Shown: positions 39,866 through 49,639, counted from the stretch's first letter. The stretch is 64,000 bases of DNA from Phycisphaerales bacterium (GCA_016716475.1 JADJWG010000002.1:1476799-1540798), one strand, 5' to 3'. Program-made: numbers and translations. The notes: generated by a model from the sequence alone, not told the origin.

Positions 39866-40458
39866 TCCATCTGATCCTCTTCCGCTACCTGCGTTGCGAT
39901 CAACTGCTCGAGGCGGCGCCGGATTCGCTGTCGCGCCTTGTAGACGGCCTGCTCCTCCATCGCGAATTCGCCAGCCAGTGCGTGGATGTCGATGCCGGCC
40001 AGACTGCGCTCCAGGATCAAGAGATCCCGCGGGGAAGCGTCGGCTCGCAAGGTCGCAAAGGCGAGCCGGAAGTGGTGTGCCACCCACTCCTCTTCCCAGA
40101 TCCTCGCTGCGGCCGGGTCGCTGTCACCATTTATGGAATCACCCAGGTCCACCCTTATATCTAGCGGTCGATGCCGGTGGCCTGGACAAGTTGCCCAAGC
40201 AGATAGAACGTGCTGGGCACAGCGGAAGAGGTAGCCGCGGAAACTCCCGCGCTTCCGATCGTAGACGAACTGGGGCAGTCCCTTCAGCAGCCCGGAAAAG
40301 ACGCGCTGAGTGAGATCCTCAGCGTCGATGTGGCGTACTCCACGGCGTCGAAAGAAGCGGATCAGCCAATCGCGGTAGCGACGGTCGAACTCCGCCCAGG
40401 CGACGTGGTCCGCGGGATCACGCACGCGCATCAATAGCGATGGAGGCGTCGTATCCAT
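39862..40458 (-). CDS. ECF-type sigma factor coupled to the kinase
   Basis: 198 residues. Region 2 reads FDRRYRDWLIRFFRRRGVRH, then DAEDLTQRVFSGLLKGLPQF and FRGYLFRCAQH; region 4 is LLILERSLAGIDIHALAGEF, then EQAVYKARQRIRRRLEQLI. The family is the planctomycete-type sigma-70-like ECF group linked to Ser/Thr kinases and has no separate anti-sigma gene. The ATG at the start of MDTTPPSLL was used. The stop codon overlaps the kinase start. Confidence 0.88.
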   Translation of the reverse strand: MDTTPPSLLMRVRDPADHVAWAEFDRRYRDWLIRFFRRRGVRHIDAEDLTQRVFSGLLKGLPQFVYDRKRGSFRGYLFRCAQHVLSAWATCPGHRHRPLDIRVDLGDSINGDSDPAAARIWEEEWVAHHFRLAFATLRADASPRDLLILERSLAGIDIHALAGEFAMEEQAVYKARQRIRRRLEQLIATQVAEEDQME

Positions 40459-40627
40459 CTCGTACCAGCCATGTCGAGGCCAGAAGCCGCTAGGCAGAAG
40501 TGTGCGAAATTCCAGAGGACCCCGCAAAGCACTGGCGGGGGCCGGTTTCAGCCCGATTTTGAATCTAAATCATTCTAGCGGCGGGAGTAGTGTTCTTCCA
40601 AGTCGAAGTCGGCGGAAGCTTACATGC

Positions 40628-40770
40628 CGGAGTCGGCCGGGCATCCGCCAGGAGCTGGACGCGGACGAACGTCTCCGCCGGCGACAGGCCGAGGCCGTGC
40701 CGCTGCTGGACGCGTTGCAGGCCCTGCTGGTCGAGCAGAAGGAGAAGTTGCTGCCCAAGCATCCGCTGGC
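40628..40770 (+). pseudogene. Remnant of an IS66-type transposase
   Basis: An open stretch encodes RQELDADERLRRRQAEAVPL, then LLDALQALLVEQKEKLLPKH, close to the helix that precedes the LPKSPL(A/G)xAIGYA segment in IS66 TnpC proteins. After LPKHPLAHL the frame diverges. No terminal repeats or other IS66 proteins are seen in this 535-base gap between the sigma gene and the metallophosphoesterase, so it is a decayed fragment. The rest of the gap holds nothing I can name. Confidence 0.5.
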
Positions 40771-40993
40771 CCACCTGCCCGACACGCCCCTCTGCCAGCT
40801 CGACGCGTGGCTGCCGGACGCGTGGAAGCAAAGGTCGGCCAGCCCATCCTCGAACTGGGCCCCCACGCAGTCCTGACCGCGAACCCACGCCGCACACGCC
40901 ACCCACGCCGAATCCGTCCTCACCCACCCGCCACCGCACCACAAGGGCGCCGTTCGTCCAACGGACACTACCGTTCCCCCCCGAGAAGGAACG

Positions 40994-42745
40994 TCAACGC
41001 TTCGCCCGCAAGCCCGGCTTCAGCTTCAGGACGAACTGGTGTTCCGGAGCCGTCAGGTAACGGTCCAGCGACGGCGAGTACGACTTCATCTGGACGGTCT
41101 CCCCGTCCGGCAGAAATTCGATGATCCGCAGGTACCCCTCACCGCCTTCGCGCCAGGTCTGGTAGTTGCAGAGCACCTGATGGATACGATCGCCGTGGGC
41201 GCCCTCTTCCGTGAGCAACGCCTGCCCATCGTTCAGCACGTGCCCGTTCATGGTGAGGATGAAACCCGAGTGCTGACTGACCAGCCGCTCCCACAATTCC
41301 TGGCCATCCGTCACGCCGCCGGGTTGCTTCGACGTCCCGTACAAGTGCGGATTCCAGCGCTGGTCCGCGCCACGTGTCTTCCAGTTGTAGCGGGTTTCGT
41401 CGGAGTACATGTAGGCGTGTGTAATCAGTATCTTGCGGTGCTCCGGATGCTCGGCCGCAATGCGATTGGCCCAGGCGACGGTGTCCAGCCGCGGCCCCCA
41501 CTCGAGCGCCAGGACCAGGAATTTCGCACCGCCCGCTTCGAAGACGTGGTACGAGTTATCCAGCTTGCCCGGTTCCATCACGCCGCCAAACGTCGGCCAC
41601 TTGGTATGTTCAGCCACACTGAAGTACTCGTTCAGGAGGGTCGTTCGGTCGGAGGCGTTGCCCCCCGGACCGTAGTCGTGGTTACCCGGTGCGAGCGCAT
41701 AGGGCACCTTACCGTCCAACCGGCGCAGGGCCGCCTGGGCCACCTCCCACTGCTCCGGGGTGTTGCGGTTGGTGATGTCGCCTAAGTGTAGAACGTATTG
41801 GATGTTGAACTTTTCCCGATGGTCCACAATCCACTGCGTCTGGTTGTGAAAGTGCTGCGGGTAGCGCTCCGCGTACATCTGTGTATCCGGTAAAGCAATC
41901 AGCGTGAAGGAGCCGGGGACAAACGGCAGCAGCTCCGGATCCTTGTAGGGTGGCGTCACCGTCACCTCAGGCGACTCCCCCGCCACCACCGCCTGCACGT
42001 AGCCGCGCAGATTGCCAAAGAGGGAGCGGGCCGCCGCTTCGTATTCTGCAGGTGCCGCGAGCGTCCCATCAGGCGCGTACAGCGCGTCGAGATACAGCGA
42101 AGACAGCACGTACCGCCCCTTTCCATGCTGCCCCTCGAGCAGGATGGGCCGCCGATTCGCCTGATCGACAGACATCAGCACCCGCATCCCTTCGAAGCCG
42201 GAGAGCGACTCCCAGTTCCCGGGGCGGCCGAGGTAGGTGGGCAGCCGCAAGGTCGGCGGTTCGCCGATGGTCACCAGTCCGGCCACCAGCGGGTGGTCGG
42301 GGACGCGCACGACCAGGGGCGCGATATCGTCGTCGCAACGCTCCGCGCGCATGCCTTCCGGCAAGAATGGCACCCGCGCCTCCGTCTGGTCGGCCTGCGT
42401 GAGTTGGAGTACCACTCCGCCGCGCTCGACAAACTCGATCAGCGACGGCCCGTGTCGCTGCATGTATCCTTTGTAATCAGCGTGCTCGCTGCTGAAACTG
42501 CTGAACGCAATCAGCGCTGCGCCCTGCTGCGTCGCCGGCTTCTCGATGTCCAACGCCTGAACGGAGAACCCCGCCTGCTCCAAGCCGCGCGCGAGCCCCG
42601 TGGCGTTTTGCAGCCACTCCTCGTGCGTTCGCTCGAGAACGGCCGCGCGCGGCGTTCCGGCCTGGCTCGTTACCATTGTCGCCCACAATGCACACGCCAT
42701 CGCGAGACCTTGTCTGCCAAAGCCCCGGCTCCAAGCGTACCCCAT
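40994..42745 (-). CDS. Secreted metallophosphoesterase with N-terminal GATase-like domain
   Basis: 583 residues with an N-terminal hydrophobic export signal. Residues ~40-230 look like a ThuA/GATase1-like domain (LIAFSSFSSEHADYKGYMQR, GGVVLQLTQADQ). The C-terminal half is a calcineurin-like phosphoesterase: LIALPDTQMYAE (DxQ variant of DxH), VLHLGDITN (GDxxN), APGNHDYG (GNHD), LITHAYMY and MNGHV (GHxx). This two-metal hydrolase family acts on phosphoesters, and a LPDTQ start is typical of secreted members. The substrate is unknown. AGGAG precedes the ATG. It is on its own between an IS66 remnant and the methionine-salvage operon. Confidence 0.85.
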   Translation of the reverse strand: MGYAWSRGFGRQGLAMACALWATMVTSQAGTPRAAVLERTHEEWLQNATGLARGLEQAGFSVQALDIEKPATQQGAALIAFSSFSSEHADYKGYMQRHGPSLIEFVERGGVVLQLTQADQTEARVPFLPEGMRAERCDDDIAPLVVRVPDHPLVAGLVTIGEPPTLRLPTYLGRPGNWESLSGFEGMRVLMSVDQANRRPILLEGQHGKGRYVLSSLYLDALYAPDGTLAAPAEYEAAARSLFGNLRGYVQAVVAGESPEVTVTPPYKDPELLPFVPGSFTLIALPDTQMYAERYPQHFHNQTQWIVDHREKFNIQYVLHLGDITNRNTPEQWEVAQAALRRLDGKVPYALAPGNHDYGPGGNASDRTTLLNEYFSVAEHTKWPTFGGVMEPGKLDNSYHVFEAGGAKFLVLALEWGPRLDTVAWANRIAAEHPEHRKILITHAYMYSDETRYNWKTRGADQRWNPHLYGTSKQPGGVTDGQELWERLVSQHSGFILTMNGHVLNDGQALLTEEGAHGDRIHQVLCNYQTWREGGEGYLRIIEFLPDGETVQMKSYSPSLDRYLTAPEHQFVLKLKPGLRAKR

Positions 42746-42956
42746 GCTGCAACTCCTGGCGCCCCGCACTTCTTAAAAATCAACCCGGTGACCGCATGCA
42801 AGGTACAACCCGGGCGGCCACAACATCCTCACGGCCGCAGTGTGAGCCCGCGCCCCCGTGCCGGCAACCGCTGAGTCCGCGGATGCACAACTCCCCAACA
42901 CCCAATTAACCAGGCGTTCACACAATGGCGTGCGGCGGCTACCCGCACTTCGTTTC

Positions 42957-43658
42957 TCAGCCACGTGTCAACAGCAACTCCGCGAAATTTGTGATCACCG
43001 CATGTTCACTGGTAGGTACGGACTTATTTCCAGGCCGTGTCACGAGCACCGTAAGCATCCCGACCGCAGCGGCGGCATCGAGTTCGGCGGACACATCGGA
43101 CAGGAACACGATCGTGCGCGGCGCCAGCCCGAACTGCGCTGCGATCTGCGTATAGCTCGCAGCCGCCTGTTTCGGACCCATGGTGGTGTCGTAGTGGCCG
43201 CGCAGCCACGGCGTCAGGTCACCGTACTCAGTATGTGCAAAGAAAACTTGCTGTGCCGTGCTGCTGCCTGACGAGTAGATCCGCACGTCCAGGCCTGCCT
43301 GGTTCCACCCCGCCAGCGCCGGCGGCACATCGGCGAACACGTGCGACCGCAGTTCCCCGGCCGCATAGCCGCGCGCCCAGATGAGGCCCTGCAGGGCCTT
43401 CAGCCCCGTGGCCTTGACGTCACGCGTCATGAGATCGTGCAGGTGAGCCACGAGCGCGCGTTCGTCCGTAAACTTCGCGCCGGCGTCCGCCTCGACCTGT
43501 GCCCGGGCCTGCCGCACCTCCGGATCCGCGCCGTGCAGGGCGAGAAACTCCGCGAGCCGCGCGCGCGCGTACGGAAAGAGCACGTCGTACACGTAGGACA
43601 CCGCCGAGGTCGTGCCCTCGATATCGAGCAACACCCCACGGACCCGGTAGGCCACCAT
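42957..43658 (-). CDS. mtnC: Enolase-phosphatase E1 (methionine salvage)
   Basis: 233 residues of the HAD superfamily. Motif I is LLDIEGTTSAVSYV (DxE variant typical of MtnC, with Gly-Thr-Thr), motif II is IYSSGSSTAQQ, and the C-terminal motif VFLSDVSAELDAA supplies the last acidic pair. MtnC enolises and dephosphorylates 2,3-diketo-5-methylthiopentyl-1-phosphate to acireductone. Its ATG overlaps the mtnD stop by one base (TGATG). It is the last gene of the minus-strand operon. Confidence 0.93.
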   Translation of the reverse strand: MVAYRVRGVLLDIEGTTSAVSYVYDVLFPYARARLAEFLALHGADPEVRQARAQVEADAGAKFTDERALVAHLHDLMTRDVKATGLKALQGLIWARGYAAGELRSHVFADVPPALAGWNQAGLDVRIYSSGSSTAQQVFFAHTEYGDLTPWLRGHYDTTMGPKQAAASYTQIAAQFGLAPRTIVFLSDVSAELDAAAAVGMLTVLVTRPGNKSVPTSEHAVITNFAELLLTRG

Positions 43659-44236
43659 CAGCGCACCAATCCCGGCAGCGCGCCACCGGGCGGCAGGTAA
43701 CTCGGCCCCCAACAGACGGGCTCGAAGTTGTTGTGCAGCCCCTGCTCTTCGTAGAACGGGGTCCAGCCGGCCGGGTCTTGAAACAGGCGGATTGCACGGA
43801 TGGTGCGGTCGACACACAGGTCGAACCAATGCCGCATGCCCGCCGGCACGGTGAGCAGGTCGCCACTCTCAACGGTAATCGAGAACACGTCATGCCCTTC
43901 GGGGTGCAGATGAAACAGCCCGCGGCCCTTCACGATGAATCGCACCTCGTCCTCCGTGTGGCGATGCTCGCGGCTGAACTTCGCGAGCAGCGCATCAAGC
44001 CCCGGCAATTCCGGCTTGATGTCAATCACGTCGGCTGTAACGTAACCGCCGCGCTCCTTCAGCGTCGCGATCTCCGGTGCATACGCAGCAAGAATCTCTT
44101 CCGCGGGTGCATCGGGGGAGCACTTCTCCTGCACCGGCCAGCGCTCGTAGGTCAGGCCGAGCGGCGCCAAGAACGCCTGGATCTCCACGGCCGCATCCAG
44201 TGTGCGGTTCTGCGCGGGAATGTAAACGGCTGCCAT
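43658..44236 (-). CDS. mtnD: Acireductone dioxygenase (methionine salvage)
   Basis: 192 residues, a cupin of the ARD family. The metal-binding set is visible as HRHTEDEVRF (two His, one Glu) and the later His in GMRHWFDL. It converts acireductone to 2-keto-4-methylthiobutyrate and formate with Fe2+, or to a different product with Ni2+. The start was set at MAAVYIPAQ; upstream sequence would overlap mtnB. It is 43 bases from the mtnB stop. Confidence 0.93.
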   Translation of the reverse strand: MAAVYIPAQNRTLDAAVEIQAFLAPLGLTYERWPVQEKCSPDAPAEEILAAYAPEIATLKERGGYVTADVIDIKPELPGLDALLAKFSREHRHTEDEVRFIVKGRGLFHLHPEGHDVFSITVESGDLLTVPAGMRHWFDLCVDRTIRAIRLFQDPAGWTPFYEEQGLHNNFEPVCWGPSYLPPGGALPGLVR

Positions 44237-44279
44237 ACGGTCGGCACCTCCGGGCCCTTGTTGTGGCCCATGTGGGGAA

Positions 44280-45044
44280 CTACGGGCGGGTCCGAGTCCA
44301 TTCATCCCGGCGCGCCGCGAGTTCCAACAGGAATTCGAGGATCTCCACATGTCGCCGGGCTTCGGCGAGGTCGCGGCCCCACGTGTAGAGCCCGTGACCG
44401 CGCATCAGGAAAGCATGTTGCGGGGGTTGCCCGGGCGTGGCGAACTGCGAGCGCAACTGCTCAGCCAGCGCCGGGATGTCCTGCGTGTTGTCATAGATCG
44501 GAATGTGCACGCGCGCGTGGTGGGTGGTAATGCCGGCCAGGCCCTTGAGCATCTCGAAACCAGCCAGCTCGACCGCCCCGGCCGCAAAGTGCACTTCCGA
44601 AAGCAGCGTGTTCCAGATCGAATGCGTGTGCAGGATCGCGCCGACGCCGGGTTGCTGCGCCAGCACGACATGCAGCCAGGTTTCCGCCGAGGGCTGCGGC
44701 GCACCCCGACGCACGGGGCGTGCCTGGGCATCGACGACCACGAAGTCGTCATCGCGCAGGGCGCGTTTGTCACGTCCGCTCGCAGTGATCAGCAAGCGCA
44801 ACGGCTGGCGCGCCAACACCACGCTATAGTTCCCGCTTGTGCCGTACGCCCACCCGTGTTCGTAGAAAAGCGCCGATACATCCTGCAGTGCCCGGATGGC
44901 GGGCAAGTACTGCCGCACCTCGCGCTCCGCCGGTGTGAAACGCAGCCGCAGCGCGGCCAGCAACCCCGGCACCGCGGCCGGCGTCGGACGCGTATCCGCA
45001 GCCGCTCCGGTCTTCCCCGGCACGAATGTGGGCACTTCAGACAT
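44280..45044 (-). CDS. mtnB: Methylthioribulose-1-phosphate dehydratase
   Basis: 254 residues of the class II aldolase/adducin fold. Features: GNYSVVLARQPLRLLITASG near the N-terminus, ETWLHVVLAQQPGVGAILHT with the zinc histidines HTH, and the later GHGLYTWG. It dehydrates 5-methylthioribulose-1-phosphate. AGGAG precedes the ATG. The start overlaps the aminotransferase stop by 8 bases, showing operon coupling. Confidence 0.9.
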   Translation of the reverse strand: MSEVPTFVPGKTGAAADTRPTPAAVPGLLAALRLRFTPAEREVRQYLPAIRALQDVSALFYEHGWAYGTSGNYSVVLARQPLRLLITASGRDKRALRDDDFVVVDAQARPVRRGAPQPSAETWLHVVLAQQPGVGAILHTHSIWNTLLSEVHFAAGAVELAGFEMLKGLAGITTHHARVHIPIYDNTQDIPALAEQLRSQFATPGQPPQHAFLMRGHGLYTWGRDLAEARRHVEILEFLLELAARRDEWTRTRP

Positions 45045-46209
45045 GGACGGCAGCTCCTCTGAACTGGCGGATGCGGCCGACGGCCTCCCGCAGAATGTCG
45101 TCTTCCTTCGCGAAGCAGAACCGCAGCAGCTCCTCACCCGTCGCGCCCTGGTAGAACGCTGTGCCGGGGATGCTCGCGACGCCGCACTCCTCGAGCAGCG
45201 CCATCGCCGCGGCCTTGGCCGACGTGAATCCCAGGTGCCCGATTTGCGCCAACACGTAATACGCGCCCTGTGGCACGATCGGGTGCAACCCTGCCGTCGC
45301 CAGCCCCGCGCACAGAATGTCGCGTTTGCGCTGGTAATCCGTGCGCAGGTGCTCGAAGAATTCCGGGGGAGCGGCGAAGCCCGCCGCGGCTCCGTGCTGG
45401 AGCGGCGTCGGCGCGCAAATGTAGAACAGGTCGTTCACCAGTGTCAGCGCGCGTGCCTGCGGCTCCGGCGCCACCGCATAACCCAGGCGCCAGCCAGTAA
45501 TGCTGAAAGTCTTCGAAAGCCCCATGATGCTCACGGTGCGCTCCCGCAGCCGGCCGACCGTCGCAGGACTCACGTGGCGCTGTCCGTCGTAGGTGATGTA
45601 TTCGTAGATCTCATCCGTGATCAATAGCAGGTCGTGCTCCGCCAGGACCCGGTCGAGCATGCGGAAGTCTTCTTCCCCGTACATCCGGCCGCTGGGATTC
45701 GACGGTGTACACAAGACGAGCGCCCGCGTATTCGGCCGAATCGCGGCGCGCAGCCGCGCTTCGTCGAGGGCGAAATCGGGTGGGGCGAGCGTGATGAATT
45801 GGGGCTCGAGCCCGGCCACGACGGCCGTGTTCAAGTGGTAACCATAGTAGGGCTCAGGCAGCAGGAGTCCGTCACCGGGGTTGAGCAAGCCGAGCAACGC
45901 GCAGCCGAATGCGCCGGAGGAACCGACCGTGACCACGATCTCGCGCTGCGGGTCGGCGATCAGATCATTGTCGCGCGCGAGCTTGGCAGCGATGGCCGTG
46001 CGCAATTCCGCCACGCCCTCGGGGAACGAGTAGGTACTGCGGCGGTCGCGAATCGCGGCAATGGCACCCTCGCGGACGAGTGGCGGGGTCGGCAGATCGC
46101 CGAGCCCCTGGCCGAGGTTGAGGCCACCCCGGCGCTCGCATTCGCGTGTCATGTTGCGGATCTCGGATTGCACCATGCCGGTCAGTCGGTTCGAAAGATA
46201 CGGTCGCAT
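45037..46209 (-). CDS. Class I/II aminotransferase, candidate MtnE
   Basis: 390 residues of fold-type I aminotransferases. PLP-lysine in GLSKTFSITGWRLGY, the cofactor Asn/Asp in CTPSNPSGRMY and LLITDEIYEYI, and substrate-carboxylate Arg near the C-terminal LLRFCFAKEDD. Family members transaminate many 2-oxo acids. Being first gene of the mtnB-mtnD-mtnC operon, it is most likely the transaminase that turns 2-keto-4-methylthiobutyrate into methionine, the final step of the salvage pathway. No mtnA or MTA nucleosidase/phosphorylase gene is in the window. Confidence 0.85.
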   Translation of the reverse strand: MRPYLSNRLTGMVQSEIRNMTRECERRGGLNLGQGLGDLPTPPLVREGAIAAIRDRRSTYSFPEGVAELRTAIAAKLARDNDLIADPQREIVVTVGSSGAFGCALLGLLNPGDGLLLPEPYYGYHLNTAVVAGLEPQFITLAPPDFALDEARLRAAIRPNTRALVLCTPSNPSGRMYGEEDFRMLDRVLAEHDLLLITDEIYEYITYDGQRHVSPATVGRLRERTVSIMGLSKTFSITGWRLGYAVAPEPQARALTLVNDLFYICAPTPLQHGAAAGFAAPPEFFEHLRTDYQRKRDILCAGLATAGLHPIVPQGAYYVLAQIGHLGFTSAKAAAMALLEECGVASIPGTAFYQGATGEELLRFCFAKEDDILREAVGRIRQFRGAAVHV

Positions 46210-46522
46210 GCAAGCATCCTGCGTGTTCAGAAGGAAACCGGGACGCGGAAGGACGGTCTCAATCGGTCAGGAAATCAGGAAATTCAGGGCGAATGTTCGA
46301 TCCTGGGGCGCGCCGCGCCGACGGGGAGCTTTAACAGGTGGGACAACAACAGCGTGGGTAGATTCCTGCGGCCATGCGGGGAGGATAGCGGCGGTACGAG
46401 TGAAAATCCAGCACAATGCAATCCCCCCACCTCGGGCTTGCGTCTTGCCCCACCCGGGCCGCGGAGCTACACTGGCCCCTGCTAGTGAGGGGGCATCCGG
46501 CCTTTGACGACGGAGAGCGTGC
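46210..46522. other. Divergent intergenic region (methionine salvage / transketolase)
   Basis: 313 bases. A direct repeat (TCAGGAAA at about 46266 and 46274) sits 60-70 bases upstream of the aminotransferase gene. No SAM-I, SAM-II or SAH riboswitch pattern was found on the minus strand, although the operon would be a natural target. Confidence 0.5.
46445..46473 (+). promoter_or_regulatory. Candidate transketolase promoter
   Basis: TTGCCC and TACACT are separated by 17 bases, 50 bases upstream of the transketolase ATG. It is the only -35/-10-like pair in that stretch. Confidence 0.45.
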
Positions 46523-48475
46523 ATGGCTTCGACGGCGGCGTTACACCACAAGGCAGTGGAACTTGGCAAACTCGCGGTTCGCATGACCACCAAGTCCGGC
46601 TCCGGCCACCCTTCGAGCGCCCTCTCACTCGCCCATCTCATCACCTGCCTGATGTACCGTACCATGCGATACAACGTCGCCGACCCGTGGCACCCCTCCG
46701 CCGACCGCCTAGTGCTGTCCGAAGGTCACGCCGTGCCGATCGTCTATGCCGCGCTTGCCGATCTCGGCGCCACCGTCGGCAAATCCAGGGCGGCGGCCTC
46801 GAAGCTGACTCACGCCGAGCTCGACCAGTTGCGCGCCCGCGACTCCGTGCTCGACGGACACCCCAACCCAGCCGAGGGCATGCCCTTTTTCGATGCCGCC
46901 ACCGGCAGTCTCGGGATGGGGCTGAGTGTCGCGGCGGGTTTGGCGGCGGCCGCACGGCTGGATGGCTCCAACCGCCGGGTGTACTGCATCATCGGGGATG
47001 GCGAAGCCCGTGAAGGGCAGATCTGGGAAGCGGTTGACTTCATCGCCGACCACAAGTTGGCCCACGTCTGTGCCATTTTCAATGCGAACGCCCAGGGCCA
47101 AGCGGCGCCCGTCTCCGAGCAGCAGTCCGCCACGACTCTCGCAGCCAAGATGCGGGCCGCGCATTGGGAGGTCGTCGAACTGGACGGCCACGATCCGGAT
47201 GCGATTCTGACCGCCCTCGCCAAGGTCGGCACCACGCCGCGCCCGCTGGCCTTGATCGCCACAACCGTCAAGGGTTGGGGCTGCGAACCACTGCTCAAGG
47301 GCAACTGGCACGGCAAGCCCATCCCGGAGAATGAACTCGCTGCTGCCCTGGCGGAACTCGATATGACGGCCACCCGGCTCGGCAAGGCCGCAAGTCTGGA
47401 CGGACCGCCAGCCGCCCCCCCCCTTGGCATGGGCAAGCGTACGGAACCGGAGGATGTGACATGGCCGGCCTTTGACGCTGCGATGGCCGCGAACGGTCTC
47501 GCCACCGCGCTTGAGAAGGGCGCGCTGTCGACACGGCGGGCGTACGGGGCCGCGCTCAAAGTGGCCGGCGACCTGCTGCCGCAGGTGGTGGCTCTCGATG
47601 GCGACGTGAGCAATTCAACCTTCTCCGAGGTTTTCGGCAAGGCCTACCCGGAGCGCTTCTTCGAGTGCAAGATCGGCGAGCAGAACATGATCTCCGCAGG
47701 CGCGGGCCTGGCCGCCGGGGGCTACATCCCGTTCGCCAATTCCTTCGCGAAGTTCATCTCCCGGGCGTACGACCAGATCGAGATGGCAAACATTTCGCGG
47801 GCCAACCTGAAGATCGTCGGATCGCACGCCGGCATCTCGCTCGCGGCCGATGGCCCCAGCCAGATGGGCCTCGTGGATGTCGCTTTCTTCGCGAGCTACA
47901 CGACCGTCCGCGGCGATGACCGCGAGAGTCCGTTGCTGTGGTTCTTCCACCCGGCCGACGCGCTGACGGCCTATCACTGCACGCGCCATATGACCACCCT
48001 GCGCAGCATGTGCTACATGCGAACGCACCGTCCGGACGTCCCGCTGCTGTACGAAACCAGCGCGACCTTCGAACTGGGTGCGTGGAACGTGCTCAACCCC
48101 GGCGACGACCTGACAATCATTGCGTCGGGCTACATGGTCCACCCGGCCAAGCAGGCGGTCGCCCTGCTGGCCAAGCAGAACATCCGCGCCACCCTGATCG
48201 ACGCGTGGTGTTTGCCGGTGCAACCGGAGCGGCTCGCGGAGCAAATCCAGCGGGCCGGCTGCCGGGCCCTCGTGGTCGAAGACAACTACGGCGGCGGGTT
48301 CGGGTCGATCGTCGCGGAGATCGCGGCCCGCACCGGCAACCTGCGGGTCGAAACGCTCCGCTGCCAGCGCATCCCCAAGTCGACCCGTTCACCCGAGGAA
48401 GTGCTCGACTACTGTGGCGTCGGTGTTGGGCAGATTGCCGACCACGCACTCGCGATGCTGCGCCGAGCGCGCTGA
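46523..48475 (+). CDS. tkt: Transketolase
   Basis: 650 residues. The TPP-binding N-domain has the SGHPSSALSLAHLI signature and the GDGEAREGQIWEAV ... NANAQG metal/TPP motif; the pyrimidine domain has LDGDVSNSTFSEVF and the IGEQNMISAGAGLAAGGYIP segment; the C-terminal domain is complete. It moves two-carbon units between sugar phosphates in the non-oxidative pentose phosphate pathway. The sequence reads as a single chain; the SGHP and IGEQN motifs favour transketolase over DXP synthase. GGAGAG precedes the ATG. Confidence 0.93.
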   Translation: MASTAALHHKAVELGKLAVRMTTKSGSGHPSSALSLAHLITCLMYRTMRYNVADPWHPSADRLVLSEGHAVPIVYAALADLGATVGKSRAAASKLTHAELDQLRARDSVLDGHPNPAEGMPFFDAATGSLGMGLSVAAGLAAAARLDGSNRRVYCIIGDGEAREGQIWEAVDFIADHKLAHVCAIFNANAQGQAAPVSEQQSATTLAAKMRAAHWEVVELDGHDPDAILTALAKVGTTPRPLALIATTVKGWGCEPLLKGNWHGKPIPENELAAALAELDMTATRLGKAASLDGPPAAPPLGMGKRTEPEDVTWPAFDAAMAANGLATALEKGALSTRRAYGAALKVAGDLLPQVVALDGDVSNSTFSEVFGKAYPERFFECKIGEQNMISAGAGLAAGGYIPFANSFAKFISRAYDQIEMANISRANLKIVGSHAGISLAADGPSQMGLVDVAFFASYTTVRGDDRESPLLWFFHPADALTAYHCTRHMTTLRSMCYMRTHRPDVPLLYETSATFELGAWNVLNPGDDLTIIASGYMVHPAKQAVALLAKQNIRATLIDAWCLPVQPERLAEQIQRAGCRALVVEDNYGGGFGSIVAEIAARTGNLRVETLRCQRIPKSTRSPEEVLDYCGVGVGQIADHALAMLRRAR

Positions 48476-48634
48476 CGCAGCGCCGGGTGCATCCCGCACC
48501 GGACCTGAGCTGCTGCGCCACCAGTGGCGTGTGCTGCGTTCTACGCTACACTCTGGCCCTTTGGGTCGTCGCGCGGCGCGCACCGCCGACGGTAGTTTCG
48601 GGCCGTACCTGGTTCCCGCGGAGTCTACCTACCC

Positions 48635-49639
48635 ATGAATCTCGTCACCGGAGCCACCGGGCTGCTCGGCAGCCATATCGTCGAGCAACTTCGCAAACGC
48701 AACATGCCGGTTCGGGCGCTCGTCCGGCGCGGCGCCGATCGCACCTGGCTGGAAACCCAGAGCGTCGAGTTCGCTGAGGGCGATATCACCGAGCCGCAGA
48801 CGCTTGCGGCCGCCTGCCAAGGTGTGGATGTGGTCTACCACTCGGCGGCCAAGGTCGGCGACTGGGGCCCGTGGGAGGATTTCCAGCGCATTACGATCGA
48901 CGGCACCCGCGCCATGCTTGATGCCGCTATCGCCGCCGGCGTACGACGCTTCGTGCATATCAGCTCCATCAGCACCTACGGCTACCACACCCACGAAATC
49001 ACCGTCGATGAGACCTTCGACCTCGGATACAAGCTCTACCAGTGGGCCTACTACAGCAAGTCGAAGGTGGCTGCCGAGCTGCTCGCCTGGGAGGCCTTCA
49101 AGGCCGGGCGCATCGAGCTGACCGTCATCCGTCCGGCCTGGATATACGGTGAGCGCGACCGCGTGACGATCGGCCGGCTTTACAACATGATCAAGGGCGG
49201 CAAGGCCAAGATCCTGGGCGACGGCACCAACCGTCTCAATGTCGTGTACGCCGGCAACATCGCCGAAGCCGCGATCGAGGCCGCCGGCCGTGCCGATTGC
49301 AACGGCGAAGCGTTCAACTGCAGTAATGACGGGGAAATCACCCAGCAGCAGTACTTCGACCTGCTCGCCAAGGCGATTGGTGCGCCTCCCGTGCAGCGCC
49401 AGGTGCCCTACAAGCTCGCGTATACGGCCGGCTTCGTGCTCGAGTGCCTCGGCCACCTTTTCCGGACGAAGGAACCGCCCTTCATCACGCGCTACGCGGT
49501 CTGGCTCATGGGCCGTCGCTCCTTCTTCAGTGCCGAGAAGGCCCGCCGCATGCTCAACTGGCAGCCAACCATCACCTACGAGGTCGGTGTACCCAACACT
49601 GTGCGCTGGTACCGCGAGCAGCTCGCGAAGGGGTCCTGA
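48635..49639 (+). CDS. NAD(P)-dependent epimerase/dehydratase (extended SDR)
   Basis: 334 residues. The Rossmann motif TGATGLLGSH opens the protein, the active-site YSKSK (YxxxK) is at about residue 140, and RPAWIYGERD is the extended-SDR nucleotide-sugar-like segment. The C-terminal part (RYAVWLMGRRSFFSAEKARR) resembles 3-beta-HSD/NAD-dependent epimerases that act on sterols or sugars. The substrate is unknown. Confidence 0.85.
   Translation: MNLVTGATGLLGSHIVEQLRKRNMPVRALVRRGADRTWLETQSVEFAEGDITEPQTLAAACQGVDVVYHSAAKVGDWGPWEDFQRITIDGTRAMLDAAIAAGVRRFVHISSISTYGYHTHEITVDETFDLGYKLYQWAYYSKSKVAAELLAWEAFKAGRIELTVIRPAWIYGERDRVTIGRLYNMIKGGKAKILGDGTNRLNVVYAGNIAEAAIEAAGRADCNGEAFNCSNDGEITQQQYFDLLAKAIGAPPVQRQVPYKLAYTAGFVLECLGHLFRTKEPPFITRYAVWLMGRRSFFSAEKARRMLNWQPTITYEVGVPNTVRWYREQLAKGS

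Noticed and set aside
46210..46522. SAM or SAH riboswitch before the methionine-salvage operon
   Set aside because: None of the conserved cores of those classes is readable on the minus strand.
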